Assembly: GCA_017618275.1 (NCBI GenBank)
Contig: JAFZUS010000154.1
Span: forward strand, 1 to 37,132
DNA: 37,132 bases
Source: Prevotella sp.
GTDB taxonomy: Bacteria > Bacteroidota > Bacteroidia > Bacteroidales > Bacteroidaceae
Reading direction: 5' to 3'
The notes under the pieces were generated by a model. It saw only the letters and a program-made list of their open reading frames with translations, did no database searches and was not told the DNA's origin. Shown one piece after another: positions 17,501 to 26,122 of this stretch. The first letter of the stretch is position 1, and every line of letters begins with the position of its first letter. The position numbers and the translations under genes are program-made.

Positions 17501-20500
17501 ACGGTAAAAGAGCAGAGGGGAAGAGTTTTTAAATTTGACCTGTCGAGCCTCACAGGAAGTTATACTTTACTGAGCAATTCTTCTGAAACAAAGACTGTGA
17601 CTGCATCAACTGGTATGCGTTTTCATGTCATTGGTGTGGCAAGAGATGGTTCGTGGCATCAAGCAGGTGTTATTCACTATGAACTCCAGTTTATCAATGC
17701 ACCTGCATATCTGGCCGAAGAACTGACTACCAAAGATGTCAAGCGCACGGATGAGTATATGAGCCTGCATTTGGATCATGCTGGCGTGGTGAATTTTGAC
17801 AATTATTTCCCAGACACCAACGAACCGACTACTGAGGAAGAGAATATCCGCACTATGCCCTTGGACTGGAAAGAGGCTGAATATGGATTCTGTTACCCTA
17901 GCATCGACAGGTTCCGTATTGCCACGGGCTATTCAGGATTAACGCCTATCCATGGCGATTATATTCTTTTGAAGACGATGAAAAAGGCCGGAATTTCAGC
18001 AGGTACGAGTTGGGGTAATATGTCGAATAACAATCCCGATGCTGGGTATAACCACACGTATCTTTGGTATAATTGGGATGGTATAGAGTTGGATGACTAC
18101 ACGCATACTGTTACCGACAATAATAGGTATGGTGCATTTTTCTATGTGGATGCTTCTGATGAGTCGCGTACTATTGCTACACTTGACTTTAATGCTCACC
18201 TATGCCAAGGGTCCCAGATATATTTTACAGCGGCTATTGCCGACGTGACAAGCAGTGGATTGACCAGCCCGCAGTTGATGGCACACGTCTATGCTTTTGA
18301 TCCAACTACTGGTGAAAAAATACAAGTGATATCGTTCCTGACCTGTGTGCTGAATACTGTTAGTAATAATGATGATGGCTATCAATACAACAAGTGGTAT
18401 CAGGTGTATGGCTATGGTACGATTCCTGAGTATATAGATATTAGTAATTATGAAGATTTTACTGTAGATATAGACAACTATTCGAAAGATACCAACGGTG
18501 CTGACTTCTGCGTAGACCAGATAACGTTCTATACCAGTACGGCACAGGTAAACATCCTACAGGATGACGTTGCCTGTGGTACCGATAATATCACGATGAG
18601 GATCTATATGGATGGCGAGACGCTGAAGACGGCTCTTGGCGCTTCCGACACCTCGAAGGATATATATTGGAGTATCTGTGATGAAACTGGAACACCAGTA
18701 GAGAGTAATGTCATCTATGAGGGAACCGTCAGTGGCACAGATAAGTTCGGTAAAAGGTCTGTTATTCCTAACTATACGCTTAATGCTGATGGTACGTTGA
18801 CCGCAGCATCAATAGCCCAGGGTTTCTATAAAGGTAGCGATGGCAATGTTTACTTTACATTGTTAGAAAAACCATTGCCATTGGAGGAGGGAAAACGGTA
18901 CTATGTGTCTATTTATTCTCTCGGTAATATACCAACTGTTGATTCACCTTCGCCAGCCTCTGGCTGGGGCTCCCCAGAGATAGGCTGTACAGTCTGTAGC
19001 GGTTATTTTGTTGCTCAGAAGATGCACCTCACTTTTTCGAGTTTTGGTGGTGATGTGACGGGTACGGTTGTGGGTAATTGCGATGGTAGTCCTGTTGATG
19101 TGTCTACGGGTATGGAGTTGAAACGGCCAGACAGCACCAATCCGTCTGGATTCGTAACCTATAGCAATCTTCCTTTCGACTTCTATAGGGGAACAAAGGA
19201 AGAATTGCTGGCCTCTACCAGTGTTGCTTCGCTTGATTACATTACTGAGGCCATAAGGGCATTTCGGTCATGGGATTATTCGCAGCATTCTTCATCCTAC
19301 ACGGATTACCAGACAAATCCTTCTGGACTTGCTGCTGACATTGCTTCGTTTAAGGCATCAGATGATACAAATGGTGCTATCATCGAGACTATGGCTACTA
19401 CTGGCGATTTGATTTTATCGGCCACACAAACATTCAAGGACCAGATGTATGGCACGGACAAAAAGGAGTTCAACTATTTGGCATTCTCTATCTCAGAAAA
19501 TACTTTAGACAGCAAGGTCATCTGTTCGCCTTTAGCCTTTTCGTTTTCTTACGATCCTACTTATTCTACGCCGCTTATCACTCTTGGCTTTAGTGATGTG
19601 ACTTATCCTGATGATAACAGAGGGGTGCGTCTTGGATTGGAGCAGTTGAATAACATGAAGAATGACTATACTGTTCATATTCCTGTACACAGTTATTTGG
19701 ACAAGGATCGTGACAATATAAAGCCAAGCCAGCGTGCTTTGACTATCAAAGGAAATCTGGTGCTTTATTCTTCTACCGATCCAGTGGTGCAGGCAGACCT
19801 TACTGTTAATGGTATTAGGACAGCAGCGGTGTTTACGCAATCATCAGTGAATGCGGATAATATGTATATCTCACTGAACTTCCATGGAACAGGTGTTGAT
19901 GACATCCAATATCATGAGGGTTATTCATACGACATGATGTTTGAGTACCGTGAATCAGATGATGCTGATGGCTTGTGTGATCCGACTTGTTTGTTGACTC
20001 TGAAGGTTGTGCCTAAATATGTAACATGGAATCAGACTGAAATAACTGGTAATGACAACTGGAGTAATGATGGAAGTTGGAAGCGTTCGGTAAAGGAAGA
20101 ATTGTACAGCACAAACTATCAGAACAATACAGACATCAATACTAGTTTGGACAATTCGCATGCAAACTATGTGCCGATGAAGTTCACATATGTCACGATA
20201 CCGACAGCTAACAAGGCTCCGAATTTAAAATACTTGACTACAGGAAGCAACGGTCTGTATAATAATGTAGGTTCAAATGCGACGATAAATATCGAATACG
20301 ATATGATGGTGCGCTATGGTGAGGATGGCTGTCACGGTCATTCCACAAGCAGTGGAACTTATACTGCCACAGGTACATCCATCTATGACTGTGAAAAGTT
20401 TTATTCAAATTGGTGTAAGGAAATATACTTCAAACCAGGGGCAGAACTGCTGAATCAGCAGTATCTGACTTACGAAAAGGCTTGGGTGGAGAAGGAAATG

Positions 20501-21985
20501 GTAGCAAACAGATGGTATCTGATGTCCGCTCCATTACAAAATACATATGCTGGAGATATGTATGTGCCATATTCGAGTGTAGAAGCCAATAAAGGACGGC
20601 AGATAACAGAGGCATTCCAGTCCATTACGTTTAACTCTACCAATTATAGTCGCACACTTTATCCAATCTACCAGAGATTATGGAAACAGACGGGAGCGAA
20701 GGTCTATACAAAGACGTACGACATTCGCCAGACGGATTATAGCGCTAACCTGAACTTTGGTGCAGTGTCGAGTGTGGCAACGGAATGGAGCCATACTTAC
20801 AATGATGTTCAGGTGCCTTATACTACCTTGACGGGCTTCTCCATCCGTGCCCATAAGAAAGATCAGGCGGCAAACGCCCTTATTAGACTGCCTAAGGAAG
20901 ATACGAGTTATGACTACTATCAGTGGGATAACACATCTCCGACGGATGGAAAACTGACGCAGAATGTTACAAAGCCTGTTACTGGCAAGCTGTTAACGGA
21001 TGGTATGGCAAACATTTCTGGCGTTACCTATGGTGTAGCATACGGCACCCAAGCGAGGACAGCAGGTGATGGTACTCAAACAGAGACCCTCAGCAACTTA
21101 CAGTCAAACGATGGTTATGTGCTTGTAGGCAATCCATATATGTCATCAATTAAGATGTCCGAGTTCTTTACAGTGAACAATAGCGTTTTGAATGACCATA
21201 ATTACTGGACATACGAAGCAAATACTGTTGGAGCATACAAGGATGCTGGCACCATTAAGCCGCTTCAGGCTTTTTTCGTCAAGGCAACGGGTAACATTCT
21301 GTTTACTCCAGCGATGATGATTGATGGAAATACCGCTCCAGAGAGTGCGACTGCTCAGGCTCGCCCCAGAGTGACTATGACGGCGGCTAATAGTCGGGGC
21401 AGTAGTTCTGCCAGTGTGGAGATGGATGATGAGGCTTCGGCAGATTATATTAGTTCAGAAGATGTGGAAACGCTGTTTGACTCAAATCTCTCAGATGTGC
21501 CGATGATATATACTGTTGCAGGAGACAGAGCTGTGAGTATTGATGTGAGACCCGACTTTGGCATGGTGCCTTTTGGTGTGGCCTGTGCTTCGTCCGACCA
21601 GCCAGTAGAGGTGACAATCGATACTTCTCTTTATGTCTTTGATGCTGTGACGGGAGAGACGAATGCTGTGAGTGAGGGTAGTTCCTTCACCATTCAGCCA
21701 AACGATTACGGACGTTACTTCTTAACAACGAATAAGGACATCACAGGTATTCGTGAGATGCAGACTGATGAAGGTGTCGTGGTGAGTGTGCGTGGAAAGA
21801 CTGTGACGGTACGCTCTACCTCTAGGCTGAAGTCGGTGCGTGTACTGACTATCGGTGGTGATATTGTTGCCAGCCAAAAGAATTGTGGCACAGAGACGAC
21901 CCTTGACCTCGCTGTTGGTGGCGTGTTCCTCGTGGAAACGCAAACGGCAACTTGTCAGAAGGTCATAAAGGTGATGGCTAGATAG
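14597..21985 (+). CDS. Giant secreted fimbria-operon protein with repeated modules and a sorting-type C-terminus
   Basis: 2462 residues from the ATG at 14597. An upstream in-frame TTG at 14579 overlaps the previous gene and is less likely. A signal peptide ends near TVFGQ (residue 26). The first 800 residues hold diverged modules of about 170-210 residues: an [IV]RWY- or RFY-containing strand (near residues 199, 374, 537 and 751), and in the first three a later strand with TDDL or SNDI (near 280, 439 and 616). The middle is rich in Asn, Thr, Ser and Tyr. Near 1970 comes NRWYLMSAPLQNTYAGDMY. The last 85 residues (VVVSVRGKTVTVRST to KVIKVMAR) resemble a type IX secretion sorting domain. By position it may be the counterpart of Mfa5, a large accessory or tip protein, but no von Willebrand A domain was seen. 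Confidence 0.75.
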   Translation: MMKYIKRHILLLLILFCFSLRTVFGQDLTTANYNNSSACAYVLGSSQESGVTLYGDWNVSPENYADLSNLGKLMALFEGATPRFLFNEDGSTRLEITGSGDYASVQGNLITIDLAKIKSDKGYARLNAIKVNWGATTTLNVLRLENFREASEANCVEHVLYVKYTNEWEKIFSIDFAGLFKDKILECFGKSNINEFGDLYLRWYIADNTTNSYIKGSDGLPISQKEPILTAAGSNRYYENVGTLWFHQGANAFSSDADFSNAINVNVDMNSTTGFFQSNVHMVCLMTDDLTGISPQLEPSNLKHKFIIRFIKEEDALSVGFPLSANSPTETFTKRVEGMNDSENTYYFQSAMAELYTRATAAGKPLNGKTPKYARFYLTSSSGVVMDASSTFEAVGGNSLSYYQDKGSKGLVWTSDSWPGDFLIGNLSVTKSSSQSWKDLRVVCDLTDDLRSSYKVGDVLMEEPTQLAARLIIGFKDNAEPDGFEGVLSEDAFTHTKEVFMTAADISNGYVVLPLSESFDKILSEYNTTADALGNSLHLRWYVTYRNEVVANSESLLAPNVWYAHKIKSGEGLYWNSATTGYPNPWNSYSTSSSDEVKNVLNVKFTKTDGSKQWTDYKIIVVMSNDISEFNGQEVNGSGDLEKEPRRLNMKYTFSIYNESDFQFVHYKGASGRDYITHTDDASISTTKPTSQSSWNETTDNIENAAIDIRQGVHTVEYDVFINKNGGAKSILLPFEGYTGTEGNNLEPMAYIRWYDWATDLNSTRLNQVGTWLENKTENSVSRGFFMLNNSWGGQKPTHSKVGVTYDPSSLTDAGDIIACDVSKYYDGIFKGVSADPRGDFAAQGYTVPVLVHEPTLSTRYLFHIYPSSVVADKITTASNRYLSTVNELKAGTKTFSQVRTSIFDFYENNGRVIVSLNGTTGDFALRAQLQSIDNYFVVENEPCTDIRWVAYFEDEKGLWEPTELWALTVKEQRGRVFKFDLSSLTGSYTLLSNSSETKTVTASTGMRFHVIGVARDGSWHQAGVIHYELQFINAPAYLAEELTTKDVKRTDEYMSLHLDHAGVVNFDNYFPDTNEPTTEEENIRTMPLDWKEAEYGFCYPSIDRFRIATGYSGLTPIHGDYILLKTMKKAGISAGTSWGNMSNNNPDAGYNHTYLWYNWDGIELDDYTHTVTDNNRYGAFFYVDASDESRTIATLDFNAHLCQGSQIYFTAAIADVTSSGLTSPQLMAHVYAFDPTTGEKIQVISFLTCVLNTVSNNDDGYQYNKWYQVYGYGTIPEYIDISNYEDFTVDIDNYSKDTNGADFCVDQITFYTSTAQVNILQDDVACGTDNITMRIYMDGETLKTALGASDTSKDIYWSICDETGTPVESNVIYEGTVSGTDKFGKRSVIPNYTLNADGTLTAASIAQGFYKGSDGNVYFTLLEKPLPLEEGKRYYVSIYSLGNIPTVDSPSPASGWGSPEIGCTVCSGYFVAQKMHLTFSSFGGDVTGTVVGNCDGSPVDVSTGMELKRPDSTNPSGFVTYSNLPFDFYRGTKEELLASTSVASLDYITEAIRAFRSWDYSQHSSSYTDYQTNPSGLAADIASFKASDDTNGAIIETMATTGDLILSATQTFKDQMYGTDKKEFNYLAFSISENTLDSKVICSPLAFSFSYDPTYSTPLITLGFSDVTYPDDNRGVRLGLEQLNNMKNDYTVHIPVHSYLDKDRDNIKPSQRALTIKGNLVLYSSTDPVVQADLTVNGIRTAAVFTQSSVNADNMYISLNFHGTGVDDIQYHEGYSYDMMFEYRESDDADGLCDPTCLLTLKVVPKYVTWNQTEITGNDNWSNDGSWKRSVKEELYSTNYQNNTDINTSLDNSHANYVPMKFTYVTIPTANKAPNLKYLTTGSNGLYNNVGSNATINIEYDMMVRYGEDGCHGHSTSSGTYTATGTSIYDCEKFYSNWCKEIYFKPGAELLNQQYLTYEKAWVEKEMVANRWYLMSAPLQNTYAGDMYVPYSSVEANKGRQITEAFQSITFNSTNYSRTLYPIYQRLWKQTGAKVYTKTYDIRQTDYSANLNFGAVSSVATEWSHTYNDVQVPYTTLTGFSIRAHKKDQAANALIRLPKEDTSYDYYQWDNTSPTDGKLTQNVTKPVTGKLLTDGMANISGVTYGVAYGTQARTAGDGTQTETLSNLQSNDGYVLVGNPYMSSIKMSEFFTVNNSVLNDHNYWTYEANTVGAYKDAGTIKPLQAFFVKATGNILFTPAMMIDGNTAPESATAQARPRVTMTAANSRGSSSASVEMDDEASADYISSEDVETLFDSNLSDVPMIYTVAGDRAVSIDVRPDFGMVPFGVACASSDQPVEVTIDTSLYVFDAVTGETNAVSEGSSFTIQPNDYGRYFLTTNKDITGIREMQTDEGVVVSVRGKTVTVRSTSRLKSVRVLTIGGDIVASQKNCGTETTLDLAVGGVFLVETQTATCQKVIKVMAR

Positions 21986-22007
21986 TGAGAAAATGCTCTT
22001 TATTAAA

Positions 22008-22045
22008 TCAAATCATCGATCGAGATAATTCAATCGATGATTTGA
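22008..22045. repeat. 13-base perfect inverted repeat, possible 3' end signal of the fimbrial operon
   Basis: TCAAATCATCGAT (22008-22020) pairs perfectly with ATCGATGATTTGA (22033-22045) around a 12-base loop, starting 23 bases after the giant gene's stop. No T run follows, so it is not a standard intrinsic terminator. It may protect the mRNA end. Confidence 0.6.
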
Positions 22046-22212
22046 GTTAACTCACATGTTTTTGTGGATTATAAGTTCGCTCGATTCAGATGACAAATCG
22101 ACTCGAATGAAGGGTTCGGAGAACCTTGCCGCTGACAAGTTGGCAGATTCGGCTGAGAGTTGGGAACCGGGAGTTGAGAGCTGGGAGTTTGGCACGGTTT
22201 TGGCAGAATGAA

Positions 22213-22242
22213 AGGCGAGGCGGTAGAAATACTGTCTCGCCT
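22213..22242. repeat. 13-base-pair hairpin with GAAA tetraloop upstream of groES
   Basis: AGGCGAGGCGGTA (22213-22225) pairs with TACTGTCTCGCCT (22230-22242), including two G-U pairs, closing a GAAA loop. It is GC-rich and lies 64 bases before the groES ATG. It is not followed by a T run on the plus strand. It could be a structured leader of groESL or a 3' end of the upstream transcript. Confidence 0.55.
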
Positions 22243-22306
22243 ATATATTAATAAGGTATAGGATAGATGAGAGTTTTTAGAATTTAAAGTTTAAAATAAA
22301 AGTATT

Positions 22307-22579
22307 ATGAACATCAAACCATTAGCAGACCGCGTGCTGGTATTGCCGGCACCTGCAGAAGAGAAGATTGGCGGTATTATTATTCCTGACACCGCAAAGG
22401 AAAAACCCTTGCACGGCAAGATTGTGGCCACGGGTAAGGGAACCAAAGACGAAGAAATGATTCTGAAAGAGGGCGACGAAGTGCTCTATGGCAAGTACTC
22501 CGGCACAGAACTTGAGTTCGAGGGCACCAAGTATCTGATGATGCGTCAGAGCGATGTCCTTGCAGTCATTGAGAAGTAG
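22307..22579 (+). CDS. groES: Co-chaperonin GroES
   Basis: 90 residues, normal for GroES. It forms the heptameric lid of the GroEL chamber in the cytoplasm. Signatures are [21 protein letters not shown] at the start, the mobile loop [13 protein letters not shown], and the closing [19 protein letters not shown] and [13 protein letters not shown]. It is followed after 26 bases by groEL, as is usual. No CIRCE operator is visible upstream. Confidence 0.97.
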   Translation: MNIKPLADRVLVLPAPAEEKIGGIIIPDTAKEKPLHGKIVATGKGTKDEEMILKEGDEVLYGKYSGTELEFEGTKYLMMRQSDVLAVIEK

Positions 22580-22596
22580 TTAAGATGTTAAAGTAG

Positions 22597-24237
<1,641 letters not shown>

Positions 24238-24255
24238 TCAAGTAACCTCATCTAT

Positions 24256-24284
24256 ACCGGTTGTCGCAAGACAGCCGGTTTTTT
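24256..24284 (+). terminator. Intrinsic terminator of groESL
   Basis: ACCGGTTGTC (24256-24265) pairs with GACAGCCGGT (24270-24279) over a GCAA tetraloop, directly followed by a run of T (24279-24284). This gives a 10-base-pair stem with one G-U pair, 18 bases after the groEL stop. Confidence 0.9.
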
Positions 24285-24296
24285 ATGCCCAATATG

Positions 24297-24328
24297 TTTG
24301 GACGTTTCGCAAAAATGTTGTATCTTTG
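24297..24328 (+). promoter_or_regulatory. Promoter of the kinase-RapZ fusion gene
   Basis: TTTG (24297-24300), a 20-base spacer and TATCTTTG (24321-24328) match the Bacteroidetes consensus. The ATG at 24335 is only 6 bases after the box, so transcription is predicted to begin at or within three bases of the start codon (leaderless mRNA). This also rules out the in-frame TTG at 24326, which lies within the promoter. Confidence 0.85.
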
Positions 24329-24334
24329 CAGCGC

Positions 24335-25906
24335 ATGAAGAAATTATTAGAACTCTACCAGCAGTGGCGTGGCGAAGAGCCCGCCAATGTCCAGCAGTTG
24401 CCAGGAGCAGGCAGCAATCGTTCCTATGTCCGTCTTACAGATCATGAGGGCAAGAGCGTGATTGGCGTCATCGGTACTAGTCGTGACGAAGATCATGCCT
24501 TTATCTATCTGACAGAGCACTTTAGCAAGCGGAAACTCGCTGTTCCAAAGATTCTTGCCAAGAGCGACGACCTGTTGCGCTATATCCAGACTGACTTGGG
24601 CAGTAACTCCCTTTTTGATGCCATTCGAGGAGGACGTGAGGCTGGTGGCCGTTATACGCTGAAGGAACAGGAACTGCTGAAACGTACCATTCGTGAACTG
24701 CCGAACATCCAAATTCGGGGGGCAAGAGAACTGGACTTCTCCAATTGTTATCCACAGGCGGAATTTGATGTGGATAGCGTGCTCTTCGACCTGAATTATT
24801 TCAAGTATTGTTTCCTGAAGGCTACTGAACTTGACTTTCATGAATTGAAATTGGAGGCAGATTTCCGTCTTTTGGCAAAAGACCTGACCACGGATGAGTA
24901 CATGGTTGGCGGGGATTTGCAATCCCCCACAGTGACAAGTTTCCTGTATCGCGACTTTCAGGCCCGCAACGTGATGATAGACCATGATGGCAATCCTTTC
25001 TTTATTGACTATCAGGGAGGTCGAAAGGGGCCTTACTACTATGACTTGGCCTCATTCCTCTGGCAGGCATCGGCCCGTTATCCCCATAAACTCCGCCGCG
25101 AACTGGTCTATGAGTACTATAATTCGTTGAAGAACTATATTGAGGTGCCACCTGCCCGTCATTTTGTCAACCGTCTATCGCTCTTCGTGCTTTTCCGCAC
25201 TTTACAAGTGCTGGGGGCATACGGCTTCAGAGGTTATTTCGAACAGAAGAAACACTTCATCGAGAGCATCCCGCCTGCCATGCAGAACCTGCGTGAACTG
25301 CTTGCCATCTCTACTACTTTCCACTATCCATACTTGATGGGTATCCTGCGTCAACTCACCGAACTGCCGCAGTTCCAGCAGATAGAGAAAACGGCCAGTC
25401 GTGCAGATGGTTATAAGACCACTGACCTTAACCCTTACAAGGCTCATCCGCAGGACGGTCCTGCTACCTTCTCGAAATATGATGCGCAAGGTCCGTTGGT
25501 GGTCAGAGTGTTCAGTTTTTCATATACCAAGGGCATCCCTGAGGATGAGAGTGGTAATGGTGGTGGCTATGTGTTCGACTGCCGCAGCACGCACAACCCC
25601 GGGCGCTATGAACCCTATAAGCAGTTGACAGGTCTCGACGAGCCAGTCATCCGTTTCTTGGAAGACGACGGTGAGATACTCACCTTCCTCGACAGTGTCT
25701 ATAAACTGGCGGATGCTCATGTGCGCCGTTATATCCAACGCGGCTTCACCTCACTGATGTTCTGTTTCGGTTGTACTGGTGGTCAGCACCGTAGCGTCTA
25801 TTCTGCCCAGCATCTCGCAGAGCACATTCACGAGAAGTTCGGCATCGAGGTCCGTATCTGCCATCGTGAACAAAACATCACTCAGATTCTCCTACCCAAG
25901 CCCTAG
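24335..25906 (+). CDS. AmgK-like sugar kinase fused to a RapZ C-terminal domain
   Basis: 523 residues. Residues 1-340 form an aminoglycoside-phosphotransferase-like kinase: GAGSNRSYVRL (24-34), the catalytic loop YRDFQARN with D207 and N212, and FIDYQGGRKGPYYYDLASFL with metal-binding D225. The last two resemble AmgK, the anomeric MurNAc/GlcNAc kinase of cell-wall recycling. Residues 388-512 match the C-terminal domain of RapZ (VFSFSYTKGIP, VFDCRSTHNPGRY, FGCTGGQHRSVY). In E. coli that domain senses glucosamine-6-phosphate. The Walker-type N-terminal domain of RapZ is absent and the kinase takes its place. The likely product is MurNAc- or GlcNAc-1-phosphate, possibly under control of an amino-sugar signal. 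The stop codon lies inside an 11-base tandem repeat. Confidence 0.85.
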   Translation: MKKLLELYQQWRGEEPANVQQLPGAGSNRSYVRLTDHEGKSVIGVIGTSRDEDHAFIYLTEHFSKRKLAVPKILAKSDDLLRYIQTDLGSNSLFDAIRGGREAGGRYTLKEQELLKRTIRELPNIQIRGARELDFSNCYPQAEFDVDSVLFDLNYFKYCFLKATELDFHELKLEADFRLLAKDLTTDEYMVGGDLQSPTVTSFLYRDFQARNVMIDHDGNPFFIDYQGGRKGPYYYDLASFLWQASARYPHKLRRELVYEYYNSLKNYIEVPPARHFVNRLSLFVLFRTLQVLGAYGFRGYFEQKKHFIESIPPAMQNLRELLAISTTFHYPYLMGILRQLTELPQFQQIEKTASRADGYKTTDLNPYKAHPQDGPATFSKYDAQGPLVVRVFSFSYTKGIPEDESGNGGGYVFDCRSTHNPGRYEPYKQLTGLDEPVIRFLEDDGEILTFLDSVYKLADAHVRRYIQRGFTSLMFCFGCTGGQHRSVYSAQHLAEHIHEKFGIEVRICHREQNITQILLPKP

Positions 25907-25956
25907 CCAAGTCCTACCCAAACTCTACCCAAGCCCTACCCAAGCCTAAATAAGCC
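25891..25956 (+). repeat. 11-base tandem repeat across the stop codon
   Basis: Five consecutive 11-base units, CCTACCCAAGC, CCTAGCCAAGT, CCTACCCAAAC, TCTACCCAAGC and CCTACCCAAGC (25891-25945), are followed by a degenerate sixth. The first unit codes for the last residues of the kinase-RapZ protein. The second contains its TAG stop, formed by a C-to-G difference from the consensus. Confidence 0.9.
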
Positions 25957-26041
25957 CTTTGGACGAACTTAGGACAAGGGGAGGGCGAAAGAAGGGCGAG
26001 GCTGTTGGGATGATATAATTGACTGATTTTTATTCTTTTTC

Positions 26042-26072
26042 TTGCGTATTTCGGAAAAAATGTCTACCTTTG
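26042..26072 (+). promoter_or_regulatory. Promoter of the CotH operon
   Basis: CTTG (TTG at 26042-26044), a 20-base spacer and TACCTTTG (26065-26072) match the Bacteroidetes consensus closely. The start is predicted near 26077, giving a leader of about 45 bases before the ATG at 26123. Confidence 0.75.
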
Positions 26073-26122
26073 CAGCCGAAAATGAGTAACTCTAGCAAAA
26101 TGTTCAACAATCCCATTTACGT

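Larger units (their letters stand above)
21986..22306. other. Gene-free stretch with clustered inverted repeats between the fimbrial operon and groES
   Basis: 321 bases with no supported ORF. It holds inverted repeats at 22008-22045, 22076-22107, 22110-22127 and 22213-22242. It also has three near-copies of a 9-base word (GAGTTGGGA at 22157, GAGTTGAGA at 22171, GAGCTGGGA at 22178). No TAnnTTTG promoter with a matching -33 box was found ahead of groES; the nearest candidate (TAAGTTCG, 22072-22079) has a mismatch and no partner. Confidence 0.7.

Noticed and set aside
14597-21985. Von Willebrand A domain in the giant protein, as in Mfa5
   Set aside because: No DxSxS metal-site motif in a suitable context was found by eye; DASDES near residue 1185 has the wrong spacing.
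22046-22306. CIRCE operator or standard promoter for groESL
   Set aside because: No TTAGCACTC/GAGTGCTAA pair was seen. The only -7-like box (TAAGTTCG, 22072-22079) has a mismatch and no -33 partner at the right distance.
24326-24334. TTG start extending the kinase-RapZ protein by three residues
   Set aside because: The TTG lies inside the TATCTTTG promoter box; the ATG at 24335 is the plausible start.
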